This document shows, in pieces, positions 1-7,479 of a stretch of DNA of 14,962 nucleotides (within the stretch, counting starts at the first letter, position 1; each line of letters starts with the position of its first letter). Location: assembly GCA_026770615.1 (NCBI GenBank), contig MU631554.1, positions 188,836-203,797 of the forward strand, given 5' to 3'. Made by a program: the position numbers and the translations under genes. Under the pieces are notes generated by a model. The model worked only from the letters and a program-made list of their open reading frames with translations. It did not search any database and was not told the DNA's origin. The DNA comes from Pavlovales sp. CCMP2436 (taxonomy: Eukaryota; Haptophyta; Pavlovophyceae; Pavlovales).

Positions 1-2
1 CT

Positions 3-233
3 GCGCAAGCGCGCAGCACTCTCCTGTGGAAGATGAGACAGGAGATCGGCATGTGCGCACTTCGAGGGCACGCCAAGGTCATCATTGTGCGCGCGCGATT
101 GGAGCGCACCGGCACCGGCACCAGCAACGGCGGCGGCACACGCATTGACAGCGACGACGACGGCAACCCCGACGAGTGGGCTGAGGGCGCGTACCACCTC
201 CGCAGGGAGACACGGTTTGGGATCGGCGCCTAA
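3..233 (+). CDS. C-terminal part of an unrecognised protein (5' end outside window)
   Basis: The frame is open from the first complete codon at 3 to TAA at 231-233. An internal ATG lies at 33, but the frame is already open upstream, so this is probably the tail or last exon of a longer gene. The 76 visible residues include a hydrophobic stretch (AKVIIVRARLE), a Gly/Thr/Ser-rich linker and an acidic segment (DSDDDGNPDEWAEG), and end RRETRFGIGA. I do not recognise a family. The composition is balanced, with acidic, aromatic and hydrophobic residues, unlike the Arg/Ala-only shadow frames that GC-rich DNA produces here. No domain, signal peptide or membrane segment is visible. It is codirectional with EF-G2, whose first plausible ATG is 231 nt downstream of the stop. 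Confidence 0.4.
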   Translation, partial: AQARSTLLWKMRQEIGMCALRGHAKVIIVRARLERTGTGTSNGGGTRIDSDDDGNPDEWAEGAYHLRRETRFGIGA

Positions 234-235
234 GT

Positions 236-273
236 ATGCCGCCTGGGTGACTACATGCCGCCTGGGTGACTGA
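236..273. repeat. Two tandem copies of a 19-bp unit just after the stop of the first gene
   Basis: The unit ATGCCGCCTGGGTGACTAC at 236-254 is followed directly by a near-identical copy at 255-273 that differs only at its last two bases. It sits in the presumed 3' UTR or spacer between the partial gene and EF-G2. It is most simply a local slippage duplication. Confidence 0.8.
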
Positions 274-463
274 ACGTCGTCGCGCCTACACGCTCGGAGT
301 CGACCACTTCTGAGACAGAATGTCTGCAATCCACTGCCTGCTTCCCTTCTCTATTGTGAGTAAGTCGTAGTTTAAAAAAAAATAGCGTGCACTCCCGACG
401 GGTGCGCCGGTCGGGTGAGCCGTGGGCCACCAGCTCGACTCCCCTACTCGTGCGAGACCAGAG

Positions 464-3400
464 ATGTGGTGCGCGCGCGGAGGGCCGCGCGGTACGGTGT
501 GCAGTATGGGCGCTGTCGCGCGCTGTGCGCGTCCGCGCTGGCTGAGCGGCGGTGGCGTGGCCGGCAAGCTCGAGCTCACGCGCAACTTTGGCATCATCGC
601 TCACATCGACGCAGGCAAGACCACGACGACGGAGCGGCTGCTGCTATGCGCCGGCGCGATCCGCCGTGCGGGCGACGTCGATAAGGGCTCGACAGTGACC
701 GACTTCCTCGAGGAGGAGCGCGAGCGCGGCATCACGATTCAGTCTGCGGCCGTGTCTCTCGGCTGGCGCGGCTACGCGCTCAACCTGATCGACACGCCGG
801 GGCACGTCGACTTCACGATCGAGGTGGAGCGCGCGTTGCGCGTGCTCGACGGCGTCGTGCTCGTCATCGACGCCGTCGCGGGGGTGCAAGCGCAGACGGA
901 GACGGTTTGGCGGCAGGCGCGCACGCAGGGCCTGCCCGCCATCGCGTTCATCAACAAGCTCGACCGCGACGGTGCGAGTTTCGACCGCGCGCTTGGCTCG
1001 CTGCAGACGCGGCTCGGCGTGCGGCCGCTGGCGCTGCAGCTGCCGCTCGGCGAGGGCGCCGAGCGCGTCGTCGACCTCGTGCAGATGCGCGCGCTCGAGT
1101 GGGTCCCCGGGCCGCTGCCGGTCGGGCGCAGCAAGCAGACTCGGCCCAACCCACCGGTGCTGTGCGAGTGGCCGCTGGCCGAAGCTCCCTTCGCCACGCC
1201 CGAGCTGCTCGCGCGCGCGACCGCGCGGCGGCTCGCGCTGACTGAGGCGGTGGCCGAGCTCGACGACGAGTTCGCCGAGGCGTATCTGGGCGCCGACGAG
1301 CCCGCCGCCATCGTCGCCGAGCTCCTCGGGGCCGCACTCCGCCGCGTGACGCTCAGCGGCTCGGCCGTGCCCGCGCTGTGCGGTTCAGCGCTGCGCAGCA
1401 TGGGGCTCGAGCCGCTGCTCGACGCGGCCGTTGCACTGCTGCCCGCGCCCACCGATCGGCCCACGCCCACGCTGCGCGTCGCGGGCGCCGCGCCCGACGC
1501 GCCGCCCGCGCCCACGCTGCAGGCACCCGCGGGGGTGGCGCTCGCCTTCAAGGTGGTGCACGACTTCAAGCGACGGCCGATCGTCTTCGCGCGTGTCTAC
1601 AGCGGCGAGCTGCGCGCAAAGGGCGCGCTCGTCAACTCGAGCGCGGGCGTGCTCGAGCGACCGTCCGGCATCTTCCGCATTGAGGGTGACCGTTACGAGC
1701 CGCTCGAGGTAGTGCACACGGGCGAGATCGTCGCGTTCGCCGGGCTCAAGCAGACCGCCACGGGCGACACGCTCCTCTGCGCCTCGGGCGGCTTCGGCGC
1801 CGGCCTCGCGCTACCCAACGCCGACGCGCACGCCCTCGACGTGCACTCCAACGCCGAGGCGCCGGCGGGCGGCGCCAGTAGCGCGTCGACGGCGGCCGGC
1901 GGCGGCGGCGGCGGCGCCCGCCGCCGCGCGGCCGCCGCCCGCGGCGCGGTGGCGCAGGCGGCGCTGCCGACGCTGGTGGGGGTGCGCGCGATGGAGCCTG
2001 TCTTCTTCGTGGCGCTCGAGGCTGACTCCGCGTCGCAGCACGCGGCGCTCGATGCGGCGCTCTCGTGCCTTACGCTCGAGGACCCGTCGCTGCACGTGCG
2101 CGCCTCGCGCGAGACGGGGCAGCTGCTGCTCGCGGGCATGGGCGAGCTGCACCTCGAGGTGGCCGCCAGCCGGCTGCGTCGCGACTTCGATGTGCCCGTG
2201 CGCGTGGGGCGCATGCGCGTGGCCTACCGGGAGACGGCCTGCGTTGCGGAACCGCTAGAGCACTCACTGTTCACGGAGCGCGCGCTCGCGGGCAAGGTAT
2301 TGATCCTAGTGCTCATAATCGTATCGATAATAGTGTTCATAATCGTACCGATAATAGTGTTCTTAATCGTACCGATAATAGTGTTCATAATCGTACCAAT
2401 AATAGTGTTCATAATCGTACCAATAATAGTGTTCATAATCGTACCAATAATAGTGTTCATAATCGTTCCGATAATAGTGTTGATAATCGTACCAATAATA
2501 GTGTTCATAATCGTTCCGATAATAGTGTTCTTAATCGTACCAATAAAAATTAGGCTCACTAAAATAATAATGGTGATGGGCAAGGTGTGTGTACATATCT
2601 CTGAAAACGTCCGGCCCCGTAAACGGTCTCCCAGGCTCCCAGGGGTGCAGCAACAACACACACCAATGATTGTGTTCATAATGGTGCCAATTCAAAGAAT
2701 GCTCATAATGATGATGATGATGATGGTGATGATTTCGATGATGATGGATATTATTATTAACATTTATTATGACCTCGCGGGGAAGGCGTACCCCGTGTAA
2801 TAATAATATTAACTATTATAATTAACCGTTATTGACTCGCAAGGCACACCCGGTAATGATGATGATGATGATGAGATGAATATTAATTAGAAGTATGCAC
2901 TTTATTACTATCTTTATTCTTTTACTGCAAGGCGCACCCGGTCCAGCTCTCGCTGCGGCTGAGCGCCGAGTCCTTAGACGCGACGCACGCCTACTGCTCG
3001 CCCACGGCCGCGGCCGCCGCCGCGGCGGACCTCGCCGCGCCGCTCGAAGAACGGCTTAAGCGGCAGGACCGGGAGGCGCTGCTGAGCGGGCTCGAGGACG
3101 GACTCGCCGCCGGCCCGCTCGCCGGCTTCCCGGCCATGGGCGTGCGCGCCGAGTTGCTCGAGGCCATCTTCGAGCCGGGCGTGCCGCCGCTCGCGCTGCG
3201 CCTCGCCGCGGCCGAGGCGGCGGCCGAGGCGTTTGCGCGCGCCGCGCCCGCGCTGCTCGAACCGGTGATGAACGCCGAGATCGTGACGCCGCAGTCGTAC
3301 GTGGGATCGGTGCTCTCGGACCTCACCTCCAATCGCCGCGCCGCCGTGCTCTCGGTCACCGTCGACGAGGGCGGCGCGCCGGAGCTCGCGCTGCAGCGGG

Positions 3401-3558
3401 TGAGCGCGCTCGTGCCGCTTGGGGAGCTCGTCGGCTACGCGACGACGCTGCGCTCGCTCACGCGCGGCGAGGGCGGGCTCTCGCTCGAGTTCGTCCACTA
3501 CGGCCGGCTCGACGGCACCGCTGAGAGGGCGGTGCTCCTCGACGCACGCGGATACTAG
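464..3558 (+). CDS. GFM2: Mitochondrial-type elongation factor G2 (ribosome-releasing GTPase), two exons
   Basis: Coding exons are 464-2296 and 2932-3558, giving about 819 residues. The GTPase motifs are clear, numbered from ATG 464: G1 AHIDAGKT (about 46-53), switch ERGITI (87-92), G3 DTPGH (110-114), G4 NKLD (164-167), G5 GSAL (307-310). The segments GDVDKGSTVTDF and ITIQSAAVS resemble GFM2/MEF2 more than GFM1. In this family the protein works with RRF to split mitochondrial ribosomes after termination; organellar location is inferred. Domain II, a Gly/Ala/Arg-rich insertion (about 441-506), domain III (GELHLEVAASRLRRDF), domain IV and a C-terminal EF-G_C domain (EPVMNAEIVTPQSYVGSVLSDL) follow in order, ending DARGY. 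The frame is open to 422, but codon 422 is GTG. ATG 464 and ATG 506 are the real options; 506 gives an Arg-rich leader that fits a transit peptide. Animal GFM2 is about 780 residues. Confidence 0.92.
2297..2931 (+). other. 635-nt GT-AG intron of EF-G2, AT-rich and repeat-laden
   Basis: The donor follows GGCAAG (GT at 2297) and the acceptor is ACTGCAAG (AG at 2930-2931). Splicing joins two whole codons and reads ALAGK|AHPVQLSLRL, restoring domain IV. Both boundaries lie inside the same hexamer GCAAGG (2292-2297 and 2927-2932). The intron holds the 24-bp minisatellite, ATG/ATT-type microsatellites (2700-2760, 2856-2875) and degraded repeats of the junction sequence. Reading through without splicing stays open until TAA at 2798-2800 and would append a Val/Ile/Phe/Pro repeat tail. 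The abrupt base-composition change at both borders and the restored family sequence make the intron secure. Confidence 0.9.
2314..2553. repeat. 24-bp minisatellite, 10 copies
   Basis: The unit is close to CATAATCGTACC followed by AATAATAGTGTT, and copies start every 24 bp from 2314 to 2530. Variants differ at one to three positions (CTTAATC, GATAATC, CGATAA for CAATAA, GTTCC for GTACC). The last copy degrades into AAAAATTAG. A diverged copy of part of the unit recurs at about 2672-2694 (GTGTTCATAATGGTGCCAAT). The period is a multiple of three and lacks stop codons in the EF-G2 frame, so it looks like coding sequence for a hydrophobic repeat, but it lies wholly inside the intron. Confidence 0.95.
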
Positions 3559-4005
3559 GGCAGCGGCCGACTACAAACGTATAACTAGCTCTAAATTAAG
3601 ATTTAAGACATAAAACTAATTATTCTCCGGCACTGCTTCTTATGAATAAATACAGTTAACTAGTTAGCTTTCACTCTTTGGCCCATTGCGATAGGATGGC
3701 GAGTGCTAACTTAGCCCTGAATCCCATACGCTGTCGAACGGCGAGCTGCTCGAGGCGCCGCACAAGTCGATGGCCGAGGCGCTGCGCCAACACCTGCGCT
3801 CGGCGCTGCGCGAGGCGGCGTGCCGTCGGGTGCCGTCGCGCAGATAGGCAGCGCCTCGGCTAGTAGTGCCCGGCTCGGCGGCGGCGCACGGCTTGTGGCG
3901 ACGGAGGCGGTCGGTAGCCGAGGCTGCCGCGCCAGCGTCGCGCTTATGTGTGGCCGCGTGCAGCAAATTGCGCTGCTACCCAAGCAGGGCCCTTCCTATT
4001 GCATC
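3559..4005. other. Spacer between convergent EF-G2 and HMG-box genes
   Basis: This stretch holds the 3' flanks of two genes that end towards each other. The first 150 bp are AT-rich, with AATAAA at 3645-3650 as a possible polyadenylation signal for EF-G2. From about 3730 the composition becomes GC-rich and coding-like; that part is listed separately. From about 3850 to 4005 is presumably the 3' UTR of the minus-strand HMG-box gene. I see no RNA gene. Confidence 0.5.
3710..3847 (+). pseudogene. Coding-like fragment of unknown origin
   Basis: From just after an in-frame TAA at 3707-3709 to TAG at 3845-3847, the plus strand reads 45 residues that look protein-like: LSPESHTLSNGELLEAPHKS followed by an amphipathic helix (MAEALRQHLRSALREAA). 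There is no ATG at its start; the first Met is in the middle. It does not match any part of the EF-G2 or HMG-box proteins here. It could be a relic of a lost gene, an exon of an unannotated transcript, or chance in GC-rich DNA. Confidence 0.25.
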
Positions 4006-4722
4006 TTACTCCGAGTGCTTGTGCTTCTTGTGCTTCTTGGCCGAGCCGTCGGCAGCCTCCTTGTCCTTGCGCTTCTTCTTCTCCTCCTTCTTGCGCCGGC
4101 GCTCCTCTTCCTCCTCCGCGGTGCCCGTGCGATCGACGTGCATCGGCGGCGCCACGAAGAGCTCCGACGGGCCCGCTGCCGACGGGGCGGGCTTGGCGGC
4201 GGGCGCGGCGGGCGCGGTGGGCGCAGCCGGCACCTTGCCGGCGGCGCTCGTCGCGGCGAAGGGCTCGCCGTTGTACTTGCCCTTGGCGTCGCGCCAGCCG
4301 TCCATGCCCGCATGGAAGACCTTCTCGTAGGGCGCCTTCTTCGCCGGGTCGAGCACCTTCCACTCGGCGGCCATCCCCACCGAGATCGCGCGGCCGGTGA
4401 CCGATGGGTTCTCGGCGACGAAGGCGGGGCGGCGCTCGTGACTGAAAGCCAAGAAGGCAGTCATCGGCCGCTTGGGCGCGTTCGGGTCCTTCGCCTTCTT
4501 CTCTTTGTCTGCGTTCGCGCGCTTCTTCGAGCCGCCGGCGGGCTGCTCGTCGTCCGTCTTCTGCGCCACCGCCTGCGCGGCGAGGGCGGCGGGCAGTTCC
4601 TTGGCGAGCTGCGTGGCGATGTCCGCGGCCGTGGTGAGCGCTGCCGAGAGCGAAGCGAAGAGAGCATCGTAGGGTACTGCACCCGTCACCACCACCGCGC
4701 TCTTCTTAGCTTTGGGCGCCAT
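4006..4722 (-). CDS. HMG-box chromatin/DNA-binding protein
   Basis: The product is 238 residues from ATG 4722 (MAPKAKKSAVVVTG). The frame is open upstream to 4818, but that codon is GTG, and the MAPKAKK start is typical. Residues about 80-152 form one HMG box: DPNAPKRPMTAFLAFSHERR, then an internal WKVLD and PYEKVF segment. HMG boxes bind the DNA minor groove and bend DNA; the nuclear role (architectural protein, FACT-like or HMGB-like) is from family knowledge. Before the box, a helical Ala/Leu-rich segment (20-55) leads into a Lys-rich linker (66-78). After it comes an Ala/Pro-rich linker (155-185), then a highly charged tail with an acidic EEEEE run, Lys/Arg-rich stretches and a final AKKHKKHKHSE, which resembles a nuclear localisation signal. 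There is no intron. The TAA at 4006-4008 faces the EF-G2 stop across 447 bp. Confidence 0.92.
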   Translation of the reverse strand: MAPKAKKSAVVVTGAVPYDALFASLSAALTTAADIATQLAKELPAALAAQAVAQKTDDEQPAGGSKKRANADKEKKAKDPNAPKRPMTAFLAFSHERRPAFVAENPSVTGRAISVGMAAEWKVLDPAKKAPYEKVFHAGMDGWRDAKGKYNGEPFAATSAAGKVPAAPTAPAAPAAKPAPSAAGPSELFVAPPMHVDRTGTAEEEEERRRKKEEKKKRKDKEAADGSAKKHKKHKHSE

Positions 4723-4753
4723 AACGAACTGTCGGTGCACTGCTTCGCGACGG

Positions 4754-4781
4754 ACTTGCTCGAACCAACTTGCTCGAACCC
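4754..4781. repeat. 14-bp tandem duplication upstream of the HMG-box gene
   Basis: ACTTGCTCGAACC occurs twice in direct succession (period 14) about 35-60 bp upstream of the HMG-box ATG. A short inverted repeat (CCGAAC, loop TTTACG, GTTCGG) follows at about 4792-4809. This is presumed promoter or 5' UTR sequence, with no demonstrated function. Confidence 0.5.
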
Positions 4782-5089
4782 GGCCTTGCACACCGAACTT
4801 TACGGTTCGGCTCGCCACGTCAAAGCTGTTTTTTTTGTTGGAACGAAAGTAGCAAAATTAAGGAATCAATTCGTTGGTCTTTGCTTAACCGAATTATGTA
4901 GATGCGGCTCAGCATGGTTCAACAGGTGTTGTTCAGTCACTGGCTTGGTCGACGTCAGGCTGAGGTCGAGCGATCGACCCAAACCCTCATGCACCAGCAC
5001 TCACACCACTAAAGGGTGTGAGTGTGTGCGCCCCGGCCCCCACGCCCCGCCTAGGCCGCGCCTCGGCCGCCGCAGCCCTGCCGTGGCGG

Positions 5090-5523
5090 CCGCAGGGAGC
5101 AACATCGTCTTCGTAGCCTTGGTAGCCTTGAGCGGCGTCTACGTGTGCGGCCCGCCGCCGCGCGCAGCAGCGCCCTCCGCAAGCGCGCGACGCACATCCA
5201 CTTGAGGACCCAAGCGAGACGGGTGGTCGAGAGGTGCCAGCGAGTACCTCAAGTGGACAGCATCGCGACGCTGCGAGCGCGCACACTGCAGCGGCCGCAG
5301 GAAGCAGCATCGTCGTAGCCTTGGTAGCCTTGAGCGGCGTCTCCGCGTGCAGCCCGCCGCCGCGCGCAGCAGCGCCCTCCGCAGCGCGCAACGCACATCC
5401 ACTTGAGGACCCGAGCGAGACGGGTGGTCGAGAGGTGCCAGCGAGTACCTCAAGTGGACAGCATCGCGACGCTGCGAGCGCGCACACTGCGGCGGCCGCA
5501 GGGAGCAGCATCGTCGTCGTAGC
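5090..5523. repeat. Tandem subrepeats, period about 201-204 bp (left arm)
   Basis: The landmark GTAGCC recurs at 5113 and 5315, and GTAGC at 5519. The landmark CGCACATCC recurs at 5191 and 5392. This gives about 2.1 copies. Each unit contains an inverted pair, TCCACTTGAGG and CCTCAAGTGGA, separated by about 40 bp (5195-5258 and 5396-5460), so each unit can itself fold. Copies differ by scattered substitutions and small indels. Confidence 0.85.
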
Positions 5524-6170
5524 ACCGAATTATATATACACTCGTTGTTGAGCGCGAGCGAGAAGGCTTCTACAAAAAGTGTGATTCTTGAAGCCTAAAA
5601 GAAGCAAATGCAAGAAATATTGCTGAACCGATATGTTGAAACTCCCTCACTGCAGCGACTGCAGAGGGTCTTCGTCCCTGGCCGCAGGCCTCCTCAAGAC
5701 GACGCTGATGACGACACCTGCCAGCCCTGGGCCGTACCAGAGCGACATCGTCGTCATCGTCCTGCGTTTTCAACAGATTTCATAATTTTTAATTTTGCTT
5801 CTTTGCTTAAGAATAAATATAATAATAATAATAATAATAATTGTGAGCGACTCCTGATTTAACTTACACCTGCTACCACCGCCCACCAATGGCGCTCTGT
5901 TCGCAGGAACCTCAAAACGACGACGACGACACTCCGGCCCTGGACAGGTGGGCCGATGGCGTTCAGCAGCGAAGGCGAAGGCGAACATCCGTAGTCACTC
6001 ACCTTTTCCCTGCGTATTTCCCGTTTCCTTCTGGGTGCAGATATAACAACGCTGAATGAGGCGCTGTAGAGACAATCACTACAGCAGACATATGCAGCCG
6101 GTTCGATGCCTTGTCGTTAACTTTAGTAATACTAGCTGTGCATTAGTTATTAGTTACGACAACAAGATTT
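5524..6170. other. Interior of the foldback element, non-coding
   Basis: Mixed composition with no supportable gene on either strand. It holds a TATATATA stretch near 5531, a short inverted pair GGCTTC/GAAGCC (about 5566-5597), an ATT/AAT microsatellite at about 5815-5841, and AT-rich sequence towards 6170. Short open frames here have low-complexity products. Confidence 0.5.
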
Positions 6171-6205
6171 ACAAGAGCAGGTCCCACGACTGCACCTGCT
6201 CTTGT
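6171..6205. other. Perfect 12-bp stem hairpin inside the foldback element
   Basis: ACAAGAGCAGGT (6171-6182) and ACCTGCTCTTGT (6194-6205) are perfect reverse complements around an 11-nt loop. The right side is followed by a T-rich stretch. It stands alone in otherwise AT-rich sequence. Confidence 0.8.
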
Positions 6206-6253
6206 GCTATGTATGCCTTGTTTTTGTTCTAAGATTATAACTAACTACTTACT

Positions 6254-6405
6254 ATATATATATAGCGGCTTAGTATGGTTCAACAGGTGTTGTTCACTCA
6301 CTGACTTGGTCGACGTCAGACGTTAGTCTTGGCAGCAGGGATGGTGGTGGTCAAGTCAATGAGTGAACAACACCTGTTGAACCATGCTGAGCCGCTATAT
6401 ATATA
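6254..6405. mobile_element. Small palindromic relative (MITE-like) nested inside the foldback element
   Basis: Two arms of about 54 bp are inverted around a ~43-bp centre. The left arm begins in TATATATATA then GCGGCTTAGTATGGTTCAAC. The right arm ends with GTTGAACCATGCTGAGCCGC then TATATATATA. Both arms match the outermost ~50 bp of the large element, so the window carries four copies of one terminus in the order left, left, right, right. TA runs border both sides. It could be a minimal deletion derivative or the product of two ends joined head to head. Confidence 0.75.
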
Positions 6406-6689
6406 GCCCCGGCTTACTCATCATCCACCACTTCTACCAGCTCCCCACTTCGGCGTAGCGCGTAGGAGCCTGCGTCAGAGCGCTTAGATCAGCCTGACTT
6501 GAACTTGAAACGTACCGCCAGCCCGAACCCCCCTACATTAATATATAGCCCCGCTGCTCCCTGTGCTGCGCGAGCATGCAGCTGCAACTGCGCCCCCCGA
6601 GGGGAACGCTGCCTGGCTCGCCACCATGATGTTGCTCTTCGCCACCATGCTATTGCTTCTGTAACGTGCTGTGACGGGCGCTGTTTCGC
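6406..6689. other. Right interior of the foldback element, no gene seen
   Basis: Mixed-composition DNA between the nested palindrome and the right arm. The only local structure is a 21-bp tandem duplication, each copy carrying GCCACCATG (ATG at 6626 and 6647), which encodes a 12-residue hydrophobic mini-frame ending at TAA 6662-6664. I do not call it a gene. Confidence 0.4.
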
Positions 6690-6965
6690 GCGGTGGCGAG
6701 CAGCACGCGGAGACGCCGCTCAAGGCTACCAAGGCTACGACGACGATGCTGCTTCCTGCGGCCACCGCAGTGTGCGCGCTCGCAGCGGCGCGATGCTGTC
6801 CACTTGAGGTACTCGCTGGCACCTCTCGACCACCCGTCTCGCTCGGGTCCTCAAGTGGATGTGCGTCGCGTGCTGCGGTGGGTGCTGCTGCGCGCGACGG
6901 CGGGCCGCACACGGAGACGCCGCTCAAGGCTACCAAGGCTACGAAGACGATGCTGCTCCCTGCGG
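6690..6965. repeat. Tandem subrepeats, period about 204 bp (right arm, inverted relative to left)
   Basis: The landmark AGACGCCGCTCAAGGCTACC recurs at 6711 and 6915. The unit is the reverse complement of the left-arm unit and carries the same TCCACTTGAGG/CCTCAAGTGGA pair (about 6798-6859). Only one full unit plus part of a second is present, fewer than in the left arm. Confidence 0.85.
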
Positions 6966-7169
6966 CCGCCACGGCAGGGCTGCGGCGGCCGAGGCGCGGC
7001 CGAGGTGGGGCGTGGGGGCCAGGGCGCACACACTCACACCCTTTAGTGGTGTGAGTGCTGGTGCATGAGGGTTTGGGTCGATCGCTCGACCTCAGCCTGA
7101 CGTCGACCAAGCCAGTGACTGAACAACACCTGTTGAACCATGCTGAGCCGCTAATATATATATATTTAT

Positions 7170-7261
7170 GATAGGGATTCAAGCTGGCGTCTGACTGATC
7201 TGAATGTTGTGCTGGTCTGAGCGCTGCGTCGTCCATTGTCTGCTGCGTGCCTTAGTCGGCT
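7170..7261. repeat. 92-bp direct repeat, copy 1
   Basis: It begins GATAGGGATTCA and ends GCCTTAGTCGGCT. The first third is diverged from copy 2, while the last ~55 bp are nearly identical. It covers the final codons, stop and 3' flank of the minus-strand 75-residue gene, and begins about 18 bp outside the right end of the foldback element. Confidence 0.85.
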
Positions 7262-7479
7262 GCGCTGGCTTGGGCGCCACCGCCCGTGCCGATGGATCTC
7301 CGGTAGTGTGCCTGGGCAAGGGCGTTTAGGGAGATGATCTGCTGGTTGCTGTTTTTCGTGTTCCCACGCTGGGCAGCGATTGGGGCCAGCGCGCTCAAGC
7401 GCGCGAGCAGCAGCTGCGCATGGCCGCGTGCCGCGATCGTGTCGATGAGCTGCTTCTTGATGCGCGCGGCCGCCTCCAT
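7252..7479 (-). CDS. 75-residue protein of unknown function
   Basis: ATG at 7479 and TAA at 7252-7254. The product starts MEAAARIKKQLIDTIAARGH and continues with an amphipathic helical segment (QLLLARLSALAPIAAQRG), a polar NTKNSNQQ stretch, a second helix (IISLNALAQAHYRRS) and a Gly/Ala-rich end. The composition is protein-like and far from the shadow frames on the other strand. The first helix faintly resembles ENY2-type small helical proteins, but the rest does not, so I assign no family. The frame is open upstream to 7584 without another ATG. The gene is head-to-head with the RING-H2 gene, 134 bp from ATG to ATG, so the two probably share a bidirectional promoter. Its last codons and 3' flank are duplicated at 8866-8958. 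Confidence 0.6.
   Translation of the reverse strand: MEAAARIKKQLIDTIAARGHAQLLLARLSALAPIAAQRGNTKNSNQQIISLNALAQAHYRRSIGTGGGAQASAAD

Larger units (their letters stand above)
4904..7151. mobile_element. Foldback-type transposable element with long subrepeated inverted arms
   Basis: The left arm starts GCGGCTCAGCATGGTTCAAC at 4904. The right arm ends with its reverse complement at 7151. Sequence inside the two ends matches in inverted orientation for roughly 450 bp, including a shared ~90-bp terminal part, a Pro/Arg-type GC-rich part and the ~202-bp subrepeats. The left arm has about one more subrepeat than the right. A 10-bp hairpin (CACTCACACC, loop, GGTGTGAGTG) lies in each arm, at 4998-5024 on the left. 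The interior (about 5524-6690) has no coding capacity that I can support, so this is a non-autonomous element. Long inverted arms made of tandem subrepeats are the known architecture of foldback (FB) elements. Right-hand flanking DNA is TA-rich. I could not identify a certain target-site duplication. Confidence 0.75.

Noticed and set aside
422..463. Start of EF-G2 at 422
   Set aside because: Codon 422 is GTG. In a nuclear gene ATG 464 or ATG 506 is far more likely.
772..1569. Long minus-strand frame inside EF-G2, rich in Ser/Ala/Arg
   Set aside because: Antisense shadow of GC-rich coding sequence; it has no domain features, while the plus strand carries all GTPase motifs.
2224..2679. Minus-strand frame across the minisatellite encoding Thr/Ile/Asn/Gly repeats
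   Set aside because: It is a by-product of the stop-free 24-bp repeat inside the EF-G2 intron and extends into the antisense of the exon.
3820..5205. 461-residue plus-strand frame
   Set aside because: It runs antisense through the HMG-box gene and then into the foldback arm; the product is Leu/Arg-rich shadow sequence.
4987..5525. Repetitive frames in the foldback arms (VALVALSGV-type repeats)
   Set aside because: They reflect the ~202-bp subrepeats; the same DNA is open in several frames on both strands and in both arms, with no start or domain support.
6626..6664. 12-codon hydrophobic mini-ORF with two GCCACCATG contexts
   Set aside because: Arises from a 21-bp tandem duplication in element DNA; too short to support as a gene.
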